A stretch of DNA of 64,000 nt from Erpetoichthys calabaricus (Eukaryota > Chordata > Cladistia > Polypteriformes > Polypteridae), in the NCBI RefSeq assembly GCF_900747795.2, contig NC_041395.2, positions 34,248,097-34,312,096 of the forward strand, in the 5' to 3' direction. The position numbers and the translations under genes are program-made. The notes beneath the pieces are model-generated. The model was given only the letters and a program-made list of their open reading frames with translations. It was not told where the DNA came from and ran no database searches. Below are positions 25,977 to 38,103 of the stretch, one piece after another. The stretch's first letter is position 1. Each line of letters begins with the position of its first letter.

Positions 25977-26275
25977 GGGCGGCACAGTGGCACAGTAGTA
26001 GCGCTGCTGCCTCGCTTGCCGGGTCCTCCCTGCATTGAGTTTGCATGTTCTCCCCGTGTCTGCGTGGTTTTCCTCCCACAACCCAAAGTCATGCAGATTA
26101 GGTGAATTGGTGATTCTAAATTGGCCCTAGTGTGTGCTGTGTGTGTGTCCTGCGGTGGGCTGGCCCCCTGCCCGGGGTTTGTTTTCTGCCTTGCGCCCTG
26201 TGTTACCTGGGATTGGCTCCACTAGACCCCCGTGACCCTGTGTTCGGATTCAGTGGTTTGAAAATGGATGGATAG
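25977..26275 (+). mobile_element. SINE with internally shortened tRNA-like head
   Basis: Begins GGCGGCACAGTGGCACAG and ends GGATGGATAG. A 14-bp target duplication, ATATCATGGAAAGA, flanks it (25963..25976 and 26276..26289). The stretch between the A- and B-box regions is partly missing. Confidence 0.87.
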
Positions 26276-26820
26276 ATATCATGGAAAGAACCATCCATTT
26301 CCCAATTTATAGAAGTAGAGTTCTGTTGATTAGCATATCAGTTTAAAATGTAAATACATATAAAGCTTATGACTCCAGAGATTTTCTATCCTCAGTGAGT
26401 AAATGAGTTTTGTAAATATTAATTTGGGTACTTTTTAAAGTTATGTTTTTTAAGTGTTTTTTTCTTTATTAAAAAAAGTTAAAAGTGAAAACACAAGGCA
26501 GTAAAGTGTTTCTTGCAAAATAAAGACTTTTTTTCTGACCTTGTTTGTTAAAGTATTGCAGTTTTTCATTTTTTTATTTACTCAACTGTAAAGAACTGAT
26601 AAGCAAATTGAAATCATACTGAAATAATTGAAATTTGTAAGAAAATTTTAAGACAAATTTAACAAGAAAAACATTAAATTTAGCAATCTGCAATGATCTT
26701 TGTATATTCTGAGATTCCTTGTTAAACAAGATAGCATTTAACCACACTATTTTATTAAAGGTCAAATACTTTGAGCTTTATGGATCAATTCAAAATTATG
26801 AGTAGAACTGTTAAACATTT

Positions 26821-27131
26821 TATCCATCCATTATCTTAACCCGCTATATCCTAACTACAGGGTCATGAGGGTCTGCTGGAGCCAATCCCAGCCAACACAG
26901 GGCGCAAGGCAGGGAAAACAACCCCGGGCAGGGTGCCAGCCCACCACAGGGCACACACACACACACACACACACAAACAACATACTAGGGACAATTTATG
27001 ATCGCCAGTGCACCTAACCAGTATGTCTTTGGACTGTGGGAGAAAACCGGAGTACCCGGAGGAAACCCACGCAGACACAGGGAGAACATGCAAACTCTAC
27101 GCAGGAAGGACCCAGGAAGCGAACCCTGGTC
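26821..27131 (-). mobile_element. SINE, slightly 5'-truncated
   Basis: The minus-strand copy runs from a 'tatccatccattatc' tail to the B-box-like 'gaagcgaaccctgg'. It carries an internal CA run and is more diverged than the copies above. Confidence 0.78.
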
Positions 27132-27984
27132 TCATCCTGATCTAAAGAACCTTTTCATGCATAAATGTTGCTTGGATATAGTTTCAATCATAATCTATGA
27201 AATTTGAATTATTATTTAAATTAAAGTACTCTTCTTAATCAATTTTTTCATATTGTCTTGACAATTTTGAAGACCTGGATTAGGCTTCTTTATATCTGTT
27301 TCTATTGAAAGCTTATTTTTTCTTAGTTGATACAATAAAACAGGCCCTGGCTCTGACTCTTTCCCAAGCTTCAAAAGCTTCTATGATTTATTTGAGGTGT
27401 GCCGACCAGAACTTGACTTATGACTTCAAATATGATGTCATCAGCACAATTTAGTGTCTTATCCTAACATAAGACTTTTTTTGTGTATAAGGAAGCACTT
27501 TATAGATTTATTTAGTTTTACTTTCCCCCACAGGTTACTGAAATATGCAATTTTATTGTAAAAAAAATTGTTTTGTAGCATGCATATTTTAGTTTCTTTG
27601 AAGGAGTCTGTGGCTGGAGCAGGGCACAAGTGGTGTGGATAATCTGGAAAGGTGGAAGCACCAAGAGGGGAACACGTGAGTTGCTCACTTTGAGGCCCAA
27701 CGGCCTGCACTTTACAAAGTATACCTGTTCTCTTCCTCTTGCATTTATTCCACAAGCAGTGGTCACGAGAACACTTGAATGTGCTATGCTTAGTTGGATG
27801 TTAGGTAAAAGCATAGGCAGACAGTTTGTGTATGAGAGTATGACATGAGGTGTAACATGCAGCTCTCCGCAATGAAAACAGGAGTAGGAACATTAACATT
27901 ATATAAAGTTATTGTCTGTTTTTTTACCTGCATTATTATCAATCTTTAATTTAATATTGTTTTTTGTATCAGTAAGGTGTTGCT
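27132..27984. other. Non-coding stretch
   Basis: No gene or repeat family is recognised. The open frames around 27.5 to 27.85 kb overlap on both strands and look random. Confidence 0.4.
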
Positions 27985-28163
<179 letters not shown>

Positions 28164-28290
28164 GATGAAGACTCAGATAGCAGTGTAAAAGTACATAAAA
28201 TTTTTTTCAAAGAATTTACCCTTCGAATATCCTAGAGAAGAGGGGAAAGGGGTCTTTCAATTGGCATTTCAGAAAGGGAGTATAGGAATA

Positions 28291-29154
28291 CAGTGATCCC
28301 TCGCTATATCGCGCTTCGCCTTTTGCGGCTTCACTCTATCGCGGATTTTATATGTAAGCATATTTAAATATATATCGTGGATTTTTTGCTGGTTCGCGGA
28401 TTTCTGAGGACAATGGGTCTTTTAATTTCTGGTACATGCTTCCTCAGTTGGTTTGCCCAGTTGATTTCATACAAGGGACGCTATTGGCAGATGGCTGAGA
28501 AGCTACCCAACTTACTTTTCTTTCTCTCTCTCTTGCGCTGACTATCTGTGATCCTGACGTAGGGGGTGTGAGCAGGGGGGCTGTTCGCACACCTAGACGA
28601 TACGGACGCTCGTCTAAAAATGCTGAAAGATTATCTTCACGTTGCTACCTTCTGTGTGCAGCTTTTAAGTATGCTGCACGGTGCTTCGCATACTTAAAAG
28701 CTCAAAGGGCACGTATTGATTTTTTTATCTGTCTCCCTCTCTCTCTCTCTCTCTGCTCCTGACGGAGGGGGTGTGAGCTGCCGCCTTCAACAGCTTTGTA
28801 CCGGCGGTGCTTCGCATACTTAAGCCAAACAGCCCTATTGATTTCGTTTGCTTTTCTCTCTGTTTCCTTTGAAGAGGAAGATATGTTTGCATTCTTTTAA
28901 TTGTGAGACAGAGCTGTCATCTCTGTCTTGTCATGGAGCACAGTTTAAACTTTTGAAAAAGAGACAAATGTTTGTTTGCAGTGTTTGAATAACGTTCCTG
29001 TCTCTCTACAACCTCCTGTGTTTCTGCTCAAATCTGTGACCCAAGCATGACAATATAAAAATAACCATATAAACATATGGTATCTACTTCGCGGATTTTC
29101 TTATTTCGCGGGTGGCTCTGGAATGCAACCCCCGCGATGGAGGAGGGATTACTG
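28291..29154. mobile_element. Pogo/Tigger-like non-autonomous transposon, copy 2 (864 bp)
   Basis: Same element as 13710..14586 in the same orientation, with terminal CAGTGATCCCTC and ...GAGGGATTACTG and flanking TA (28289..28290 and 29155..29156). No transposase. Confidence 0.85.
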
Positions 29155-29156
29155 TA

Positions 29157-29430
29157 ATCATAAGAATAATAATAATATCTGGAGGTTGTATTTGACACAT
29201 CAATGCCACAAAGATTAAATCAAATTTAATATGTAGTGGGTGTGTGGGATTATTGAGAATTTGTTGGGGCTTTTGAAGAACCAAGTCCTCATGGTGTATT
29301 TTATTTATATAGTGCCTTCCCCATGCTTAAAGCGCTTTCTTGTCACTCTTTACAACGGAACAACTCCCGCATATTCATTTAGAAAAAAAAAAGTATCTGT
29401 AATGTTCTGTTCTGTTGAAATGAGAAAATA
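29157..29430 (+). repeat. Dispersed repeat shared with 37660..37920 (copy 1)
   Basis: Shares 'aataataatatctggaggtt', 'tatgtagtgggtgtgtgg' and the 'tttatttatatagtgcctt' motif with the second copy at 37.7 kb, in the same order and strand. No coding capacity. Confidence 0.7.
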
Positions 29431-29899
29431 AGCACTTCAGAAACTGATTCTCAACTTTAGAAATTTCCAGTTAAATAGTTAAGTTTGTTTTTTAAATGTT
29501 AAATTACAATGTGGTTATATAAAGAAAGAAACAAGTAAATTAGTAAATAAATAAATAAATAAATTGCTGAACTATCAATAGTCAATGAAAATTACAAATC
29601 ATTCTGAAAATATCTCATTGCAGTATTAACACAAAATACACTATGCGTACCAGAAAAACCCTGATCCCTTTTTAGAAATGCACCTTATTGGAAAAAAAAA
29701 TGCCATTTTGAGCAAGAGGGAAATTAACCTTCAAGAATATCCTGAGGTAAATTAATTTTGCACTGAGCCAAACTCGGCCTTTTTGTCAATTAAATCAGTT
29801 CATTGGAAATAGCTGATGTTCTCCTTTTCATTGACTCTTTATTTTAGCACAAGTGGAACTCCCAAACGTTTAGCGGAATAGCACATTTCTCATGTTCAC

Positions 29900-30300
29900 T
29901 CTTAGAAATACTGGTTCTGTAATGGTACTATGTGTGGTTCTTCACTGGATTGTGTGGCTCTTCGTAGCTTTATTGAGTAACCAAGCACCACTTGGATCGG
30001 GTTCCTTGCGTATGAAATTGGTTCTTCATGCATTGAAAAACTTCTTAATATGCAGAAAAAATCTTTAATGTTTGACTTAAGCTCTGTTAATAATGCTTGC
30101 AGCAGGAGTCCTTTTAAAATCACGAACCATTGTTATTTCACAAATCTCGTACCATCTATTCGTGATTATCTACTGCTTGGAACCTGATACAGATGTAAAT
30201 AAAGGTTCTTTCCGAAACCTTATGGATGGGACTTTTGGGAATCAATACTGGTTCCCGTATGGCATTGCTCTGAAGAACCACTCTAGCACCTTTATTCCAA
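29900..30300. repeat. Possible MITE built on 'ggttctt' motifs
   Basis: Many copies of GGTTCTT or its inverse occur, with a right-hand block (aaccttatggatgggacttt to actctagcacctttattcc) that resembles the inverted end of a short fish DNA-transposon relic. The boundaries are not clear. Confidence 0.4.
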
Positions 30301-30678
30301 AACTACCTTTGCAACCGATTTTTTTTCACTATTTCTCTACTTGTCTTTACAACATGTTAAAAAATGATCAATGCCGTTTGGTACGTCATTTAATACTTCC
30401 ACTGGTTTTTGATAGAAGAGAAAAATCTGCCAGTGAATAAAAAATACTTCTATGTATAAATATATTTTACAGTATGACTTGTACTTTCAGGTTTTCTAAG
30501 ACTTCAATTAAACTGTGCACATTTAAGTAGGAAAAGAAAATTAAATAAATTCAATTGGGGAAATTGTAGTGGAGAAGAAGCTGAAAAATCGGTGAACACA
30601 ACAGAGTTAACCTCAACTTTAACGAAACGTTTGATGTGTAATAAATACAATCGGCAGTAGTGGTTTTATAGTCAGCTG

Positions 30679-30717
30679 TGTTCCTGTGCGGCTTTGTAAT
30701 TCATCTCGCTCGCTGTG
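30679..30717 (-). promoter_or_regulatory. V(D)J recombination signal (IGHV C1), poor nonamer
   Basis: Heptamer CACAGCG (30711..30717), a 23-bp spacer, and a nonamer ACAGGAACA (30679..30687). The same position in copy C2 reads ACAAAAACA, so C1 has lost two of the central A residues. Confidence 0.78.
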
Positions 30718-31048
30718 TGCTTTGCACAGTAGTAGACTGCAGTGTCGTCAGCTCTCAAATCATTCATTTGCATGTAAAAATTACTGCTGTCTTTAGAGGG
30801 AATAAATCTTCCTTTTATCGCACTGTTATAGTACTCGCTCCCTGAGCTGTGATAGCTAAGTAGCCATTCTAGTGATTTTCCGGGTGCTTGTCGTATCCAA
30901 GCCATCCAGGTGCTACTAAGGGTGAATCCTTCGACTGCACATTTCAGCTGAACACTTTCACCGGGTTTCGCTTGCCGCGCATCAGACTGTTTTAAAACGA
31001 TCTCAGCCGAGGTATCTGAAAAAGAAAGAACATTAAAACATTTTAAAT

Positions 31049-31132
<84 letters not shown>

Positions 31133-31189
31133 CCTACATATAAAACATGCCGTAAGGAGGTGAAAGTAGATGTATTTTCTGCACATCAT
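30718..31189 (-). CDS. IGHV: Immunoglobulin heavy-chain V segment, family C (copy 1)
   Basis: The leader exon (31138..31189) encodes MMCRKYIYFHLLTACFI plus one base, then a GTAGGT donor. The leader intron is mostly a GATA-type microsatellite. The V exon (30718..31015) follows 'ttctttttcag' and gives TSAEIVLKQSDARQAKPGES. Framework residues are intact: Cys in VQLKCAVEGFTLSS, Trp in WMAWIRQAPGKSLEWLL, Cys in [12 protein letters not shown]3 carries an unusual GRFIPSKDSSNFYMQMNDL. No stops. The start could also be the next Met, one codon on. The coding part looks functional; the recombination signal is weaker than in its twin at 50.6 kb. Confidence 0.92.
31049..31132. repeat. (TAGA)n microsatellite inside the IGHV C1 leader intron
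   Basis: About 21 units, lying between leader exon and V exon; also present, longer, in the C2 copy. Confidence 0.97.
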
Positions 31190-31265
31190 TTCACACGGTG
31201 TCCCTTTAGCTGATGCTGTACACATAAAAGGTCGGCAGGAGTTTAAGTAGGGTGTCGCTGTTCAT

Positions 31266-31273
31266 ATTTGCAT
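31266..31273 (-). promoter_or_regulatory. Octamer element (IGHV C1)
   Basis: Perfect ATGCAAAT on the minus strand, about 77 bp upstream of the leader ATG; the same element and spacing are seen in C2. Confidence 0.85.
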
Positions 31274-32919
31274 AGACGGGACTTTCTCTAAGCAAGGTGT
31301 GCTAGAGTATGGATTTCTGCAAATATCATTTATTAAATTTGATTAATTTGATTAATATTTGAGAAAAATAAATTTTGCTTATTTATAGTTAATGTGATTT
31401 GAGTCAGTTAAAAATTATTCGCTGTACATTTGTAATTTTATTCATTTCAGTATTATATTGCTTGCATAATTATGTGCCCAATGACATTTCAAGTAACCTT
31501 CAAGAGTTGATAATTAAGAATGTATGAAATATTTGTAACTTAATTTTTACAATATGTTCCTTCATAAGACTCAACAGTAAAACATATTTTACAACAGCAT
31601 TCCCAATACAAAACTGCAAAGAAGATAGAAATTGAATTAAAAAAAAGTTAATTTAATAGATATTAATTAAAGCAACAAGAACTGACATATTCCTTGTCAT
31701 TTTTGAAAGAATATTTGGCAGACTGTAACATTACATTTTAAATTAGGCCAGGGATATTCAGTCATAGAACAAGGTGGATGGGTATAAAAATTGATAGGCC
31801 AGATGTCCACAGTAGAAAATATTCCCATTTTGGAAGTGACCTCACTCTCTCAGTAAAAAGAAGGGCCTCACAACACCAGAACAAGCTTCTTGGATTTCTC
31901 CAGCTGTTCTTTTAACTTCTAGATTTATAAGGGAGCTGAACTATCTACTTTGCGATTGTTTTATTCTTGCAGATGTCTTGAAAGTACAACTGATAATATT
32001 TCTGTAAAATTAAGAAAAGAAAAATTCTTACAAGTTAACACTTTAAGTGAATGTTAACATATCAAATTTTATATTGCATGTGATAGTGAGCTCATGTATT
32101 TCCATGGAAATTAAATCTAATGCAACAAATCAATGTACCTTAAACTACAATCATGGAAACATAAGATGGCTTTAACTTGAATTTTTCACTTTATACTTAG
32201 CAATACTTTAAATGAGTGTCAGATTGCATGATGCACCAATGCTTTTACTGTACTTACTCTGACATCTGAAGAAAGCCCACACAATGCAGTCTGCCGTCAA
32301 TCGCTGAATAACTTGGTATCCGTTCATCTCAGGACTGAACCGAAATGAATGAAAACATGAAGAAGTCAGCTCAGAATATCAATGGCACAGAGCTGCTTTT
32401 TGTTCACAGCATGTAATACATGCTACTGTATCTTCATAGAAATATTTGAACAAACAGTGTTTGAAGATCACAACTACTTTGAAGAGGCACTTATCTCTCT
32501 CCATCATTCTGGCAATTAATACAGGAGCATTAGTTTTCTCATGACAAAATGGATTTTATCCTCAAGTCATAAAGCTGATGGCAAACTTGTAACACTGATA
32601 TATGCATTATCGCACATGATGTGTTTTTTCTTATATTATTCCATCTTCTGTTGTTGTATTTAATGTATAGTGCTGTATTCAGTGTTTAATGTTGACATTC
32701 ATTAGACTGTTGAAGAAATTGAGGTAAGAATCTCATTGTAATATGTACATGTGCCAATAAAATTGAATTTGAACTTTAATATTTACTTCCTATTCATGTG
32801 TTGTTACAGTTAGTATAACATTTAAATTATTCTTAACTTATAAGACATTTCAATCAATTAATATTTTCACAAAATAAAACACCTACATTTATTATGCTTT
32901 ATACAATGAGTTAATAATG
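31274..32919. other. Upstream flank of IGHV C1, part of a duplicated unit
   Basis: No gene. Stretches up to about 32400 match the flank of IGHV C2 (to about 52780) in patches, for example 'ttttaacttgaat.tttc' near 32175 and 52625. A retroposon-like tail, 'tgccaataaaattgaatttg', lies near 32750. Confidence 0.6.
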
Positions 32920-33195
32920 AGGGTGGTACAGTAGTGGTGGTGCTGCCTTGCACTAAGAAGGCCAGGGTTCATGCCCTGTGTCCCCCTTCCATGTTTTCCT
33001 CATGTACATGTTGGTTTCCTTTTTGTGCTCTGGTTTCCTCCCACTGTCCAATGACATTCAGTCTGGATGGACTGGCATTGCTAAACTGACTCTAATACAG
33101 TATGTGTGTATTAGTGTGGTCACATTGCGATGGACTGGCACCCTGTTTATGGAATTTCTCCTGCTTTGTTACCTATGTTTCCTGGGATAGGCTGT
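32920..33195 (+). mobile_element. Old diverged tRNA-derived SINE
   Basis: The head 'gggtggtacagtagtggtgg' and B-box-like 'ccagggttcatgccc' are followed by the recognisable 'tggtttcctcccactgtcca' and 'ctggcaccctgtttatgg' blocks. Much more diverged than the GGATGG-tailed copies and without a clear target duplication. Confidence 0.6.
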
Positions 33196-33239
33196 AGGCC
33201 TCTAATTCTCCCATTTTTAGTACAGTAAATTGCTTAAGA

Positions 33240-33680
33240 CTGGTATCTTTCATGCACACTATGACACTAAAACTTGTGAAGGCAGTTAACGACATGAAGC
33301 TACATACTGCTTTGAAGAAGTCTTCCATTATTGTTTTGTGTGTTTTATGTTCCATGTTTGACACAGAGGACCATGATAATACAGGTATTATTAACAGACT
33401 ATGGGGTTGGGTTGGCCCCTTTGATTTTGTTATATCCTACTTTCACTTATCACACTTGCAGAGCCTGTTTAATTTTATTTTGGGGTTTTTGCTGTATCCT
33501 TATTCTTCAGTTTTGGCTCTTAATTTGTTCAAATGGCATGTGGTCCCTTTTGGTGAAATCATTAGAAGAAAATGCATACATTTTCATAGCTATGATAATG
33601 ACACTCAGCTATTTATTGCAGTCTCCTCTGATGTGTCTCTGGAAGATATTAACAGTCAAATCAATTAAAATGTCTTAAAA
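33240..33680 (+). mobile_element. L2-like LINE reverse-transcriptase fragment
   Basis: Two frames give 'VKAVNDMKLHTALKKSSI', 'FDTEDHDNTGIINRLWGWVG' and 'PFGEIIRRKCIHFHSYDNDT', matching the RT layout of L2-type LINEs (AFDTVDH, then the YADDTQL active-site block, here changed to SYDNDTQL). The segment is frame-shifted and dead. Confidence 0.72.
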
Positions 33681-33689
33681 TTAGTTATG

Positions 33690-34735
33690 CAATGATAAAC
33701 TTTTGGTTATAGTTTCTGATCACCACAGACAATATAAAGACAAGTTTGGTATTCTTTAATTTGAAATTACTTTTGTGCCAAATAGTCATGGTATTTATAA
33801 TATCGCCACATGAAAATTTACTCTAAAGTGATTATTAATACATATTAAAAAACAACTAGCCTGTTCTTGCATTTTAAAGTGGAAGTCATGGGGCAGAGGT
33901 CCAAAAGTGAAAACAAAAGTCTTAAATCTTAAAAAATATGCTTTGAAACAGTAGAGGTTTAAAAAACATCCTTCAGCATTTCTGACACATGCTTTGTCAT
34001 CAGAAGTATAAATAAAGTAAAATAAACATCATAAATTCCTGGTACTGTCTTCTTGAGGTAAGAATACGTTTTCCCTTTCACTTGTTTGCTTGCAGTGGCC
34101 ATAGTGGGTGGAGGTTTGACATTTTCTACGGGAGCACTTCAAATTCTAAATTTTTCATACCTTCAGACTGCATATTATCCTACTTTTTTGCATGGCACTG
34201 CTAATTATTTTCTCCTCTGAATGTACCTGCCTTCATTCATGAATCTTCCCAGTCTTGTAGAATGTAGTTTGAGCCATCCCAAGACTTGCGGAATGCAGCA
34301 CTCTGTGTACCTGTGTGATAGATCACTGTTGACCAGGCATCCAGTTTTACTCATCTTCAGCCAATAAGCTGGCTGCTGCAATACTATAATATTTTGTTGA
34401 AGTGATGTCAGAATATAATAGTAAGAAATACTTGTATATTAAATGTATACTATGAGTGTTTCCTTTAGGTGATGGCAGGGTTCTGTGGGTGTAATCAGGA
34501 CATAAGTTTAATATGTCACTGTCCTCTGTAAAAATATATTTTATAAATCTACTTTTCTTTCCACTCACATGCACAGTTGACACAGAACCAGATTTAGTAC
34601 AGGGGCTCATCATTTAGAACTGCTAGGCAAAGCATAAGACCAGACAGATAGAAACAGCTGGGGAAACGTGCAGTCAGACTGAAAACAGTCGTATACTTTT
34701 TTTGTCTGTCAGAGTCAGCATGAAATTGTATTCCC
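33690..34735. other. Non-coding stretch
   Basis: No gene or repeat recognised. Confidence 0.4.
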
Positions 34736-35030
34736 TTTGCCTTGATTGGAATTGTATTATTCACCTAAGTGGGGGCCGGCACATAAAGAAAGAGTATAAA
34801 ACCTTGGAACATTGTCTGGCACACCTTTGAAGCCGACGGACGGATGGGAGATAACGTCATCCGATCCTGAAAATCCTTCCACTGCACAGCGAAAATGGCA
34901 GACTTTACACATCGGGCCCCCTACTCCTGAACTGGGTTCTTGCCTTTGGCTTCCTTCGTCTGTTATGCAGCCTAAGCCGTTATTAAAGAAAGCTAAGTTA
35001 TTTCTCCTACATGAATTATTTTCTTAGTAT
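34736..35030 (+). mobile_element. Possible solo-LTR-like fragment
   Basis: A TATA-like 'agagtataaaacc' (about 34790) is followed by GC-richer sequence and a polyadenylation-type 'ttattaaagaaagc', the order expected of an LTR promoter and R region. The ends and any target duplication are unclear, so this is a fossil of uncertain type. Confidence 0.35.
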
Positions 35031-35292
35031 CAGGAATTTTCAGCTGTGAAAGTAAGCTAAGAAAAAAAATTAAAATGTACACAAAAATTAATTAAAAAAG
35101 AAAAAGAAAAACACACAAGCATATTTAGTTTTTAACCAGTTTGCAGACTCTTGGCAATTTTAGCAAACTACCATCAAATATTACTTCTTGTTCAGTAGAC
35201 ATACAGCCATCTCAATACTTATACAAAGTGTTTATTGTGGTCTTTTATTTTATTTTTTCTAATTAGGTGATGAACTACTACACTTTGTCTAT

Positions 35293-35610
35293 CCATCCAT
35301 CCATCCATTTTCCAACCTGCTGAATCTGAACACAGGGTCACGGGGGTCTGCTGGAGCCAATCCCAGCCAACACAGGGCACAAGGCAGGAACCAATCCCGG
35401 GCAGGGTGCCAACCCACCACAGGACACACACAAACACCAAGCACACACTAGTGCCAATTTAGAATCACCAATCCACCTAACCTGCATGTCTTTGGACTGT
35501 GGGAGGAAACCGGAGCGCCCGGAGGAAACCCACGCAGAGAGGACCCAGGAAGCGAACCCAGGTCCCCTAACTGCGAGGCAGCAGCACTACCACTGCGCCA
35601 CCGTGCCGCC
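35293..35610 (-). mobile_element. Near full-length SINE
   Basis: Minus-strand GGATGG-tailed SINE including the whole tRNA-like head (ccaccgtgccgccc at its 5' end). Flanked by 15-bp repeats CTACACTTTGTCTAT and CTACACTCTGCCTAT (two differences). Confidence 0.88.
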
Positions 35611-35625
35611 CTACACTCTGCCTAT

Positions 35626-37659
35626 TTCCCTTTTATATTATATTTTCTCAGATTTTCTCCTTCCTCCAAGCAATTCATTTTATCTAATACCATCGCCTGC
35701 TCACTTCCTCCTTCTTCATCAGTTTTATCCATCTATATTCTAGTGACAAGTCACTTTTTGTCTTATTTTCAAGTCTTTTTGTCTCTTGCTCTCCTCATGA
35801 TTCCCCTCTCCTGCAGTCACTAATCCTACTCACAAAACATGTGCAAAAGTTAAAAACTCTAATTTACAGAAGGTACTCATGTAAATGTTTTCTTGTGCAA
35901 CCAGCTTGTATGAAAATCATTGTGTGGTAGGAGACAGAGAAAGTAGCACGTCACAGTTTTACATAGAGGACTTGACTCTTGCAACAGTGATGAAATGCTG
36001 CATGTTGAACAACACATTTGATGATGTCTGTAGATTAGCACAGGGAAGTAAGAATCTCAGTGTACTCAGCACACTTGATAATAATGACCATATAAACAGC
36101 CAGCTGATCAGGGCAACAATAAGCCTAACCAGAAAAGGTGATTAAATACTTAAATGACTTTAAAAACCTGATCTGAGTACATCTGCAATGTCAAAGAAGA
36201 GAATTTCAGACAATGATCATTGGCCTCAGTATCCCAGTTTGAACTTTAAAAATCAATAGGTGTTGCAGTATAGCATAATTTTCGTAAAGAGAGTTAATTT
36301 CTTGAAGATGTGCTAAGGGTGCTCATTTTGTTTCATTCAGAGAGGAGAAGTATTAGCCATACTTTTCATTTTTCTCCTGCCTTCTGTTGCTGTTTATGTT
36401 TTAAAAATGATCCCTTTAGCTTTACTCTAGGTATGGTTCAATGCAAATCATCTAAAGTACTATATCTTTTCAATGACTGTGAAAGGTATTTCCATTTTTT
36501 GACTACTGTTATCAAAGTAATAAACATGAAATTGATACTTCAGATATTTTCAAATAATTCATATTTTAAATCCTGTCTTATATTCATTTAAATATTATTG
36601 GGCTATAATCATCAAATTTAGAACATGTTTAAATAAACAGATTTCTTTTCTACTACTTTCACATTTTTTATTAATTTTTCTCTTTATCCAGTACAGCATC
36701 AGAGAGAAAAGAGAGCACAGCACTGGACACAAAGCAGATGATTAGTCTGGATATGGTGATTGGCTGTCAAGGGTTCACTCATGCATCAATTCAATCTCTC
36801 ATATCGTGCATCCTTACAACTTTCCATTAATCTACCCTGCAAATCTTTGAGATCTGAGTTTCATGAACAAAGATGTGAAAATACTTGAAATGAACATGCA
36901 AATTAGCATAGACAGAGTTAAAATTTACTTAATCATATTATATAGTTGTTCTGAAGACGAAACCTCTAATGAATTCAAAATGTCATATCAATATTCAATA
37001 ATTCTCAAAATTGTAACTATTTAACGATTCTGTATCAGACAGACGCTTCCCCGCAAAGAAGATTTGTGGCTTAATGACATATAAAGTTCTGTGACAGCTT
37101 GTGAGCAAAATTCTTTTTTAATGATGTATACAAAATACCGATTGAGGAGCTTGGTCAATGCAGGTATTCTGTTCGCTGATCTTCCGTCTTGTAAAAAATT
37201 GATTATCTGTTCTTCGGTTGTTTTATATATATAAATATATTAAATGAAAGAACATATCACTAATGTTAGAAAAATTTGTGTTGGAAGCTGAATTGTTTTC
37301 CACTTCAGTATTTTTTAATCTTCCTTGGTTACTTCATAATATATCAAAATATGGCATTTAAATCCATGTCTATATGTATAATGAAAAGGCATTGTAAATT
37401 GGTGAATATGGAGTAGTGTAAATAAAAAAGAATGAATCCAGTATAAAGAATCATTATTAACACACATTTGAATCGGAAAGCTAGATAGTTTTAACAAGGC
37501 TTTATAAAAGACACAATCAGAAAGTACTGGAAGAAGTAATTGATAGCCTACCTTTCAACTTTTTTCTTCTGTCTCTCTAATATTTGCTTTTCTTTTTATA
37601 AATATTTAGCAATAGCGGCACCATTCCATCTCTAGGTATAATTTGTGTCCAATTAGGAA
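35626..37659. other. Non-coding stretch
   Basis: AT-rich. The open frame at 35885..36145 (86 codons) has no recognisable domain and no splice or promoter support. No V segment or RNA gene is seen. Confidence 0.4.
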
Positions 37660-37920
37660 TAATAATAATAATAATAATAATAATATCTGGAGGTTTTATT
37701 TGACACGTCACTGCATAAATTAAATTTACTATGTAGTGGGTGTGTGGAATTATTGAGGATTTCATGGAGTTTTTTAAGAACCATGTCCTCAGATATTTAT
37801 ATAACACGTTTTCCATGCTCAAAGTGCTTTTTTGTCACAACTCTGTATATTTATTTGTGTATATATACGTAAGGTTCTGTATTGTTTAAATCAGAAAATA
37901 AACATTTATTATTTTTCACT
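37660..37920 (+). repeat. Dispersed repeat shared with 29157..29430 (copy 2)
   Basis: Same order of motifs as the 29.2 kb copy. It ends less than 50 bp before the left end of the large DNA transposon. Confidence 0.7.
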
Positions 37921-37967
37921 ATTACTTTAATAGAAGAGAAAGGAAAAAAATGTTTTGTTTTGTTTTC

Positions 37968-38103
37968 TACGGAAGCCGAGAGAGGACGTACTATATCGTT
38001 ATTTTTTTAAATTGTTTTCTCGAGATAACGGAATAATTTTGTCGAGATCTCGAGAAAACGAACTTTGTTTTCTCGAGATAACGGAATAATTTTGTCGAGA
38101 TCT
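37968..38103 (+). repeat. Left terminal inverted repeat with two 39-bp direct repeats
   Basis: Contains two perfect 39-bp direct repeats at 38012..38050 and 38065..38103, each with TTTTCTCGAGATAACGGAAT and ending GTCGAGATCT. The 53-bp spacing (five helical turns) is what paired transposase-binding sites might show. The motif also has internal palindromes around CTCGAG and AGATCT. Confidence 0.9.

Noticed and set aside
35885-36145. 86-codon open frame starting MFSCATSLYENH
   Set aside because: No known motif, no splice sites or promoter I can support, and nothing similar elsewhere in the window.
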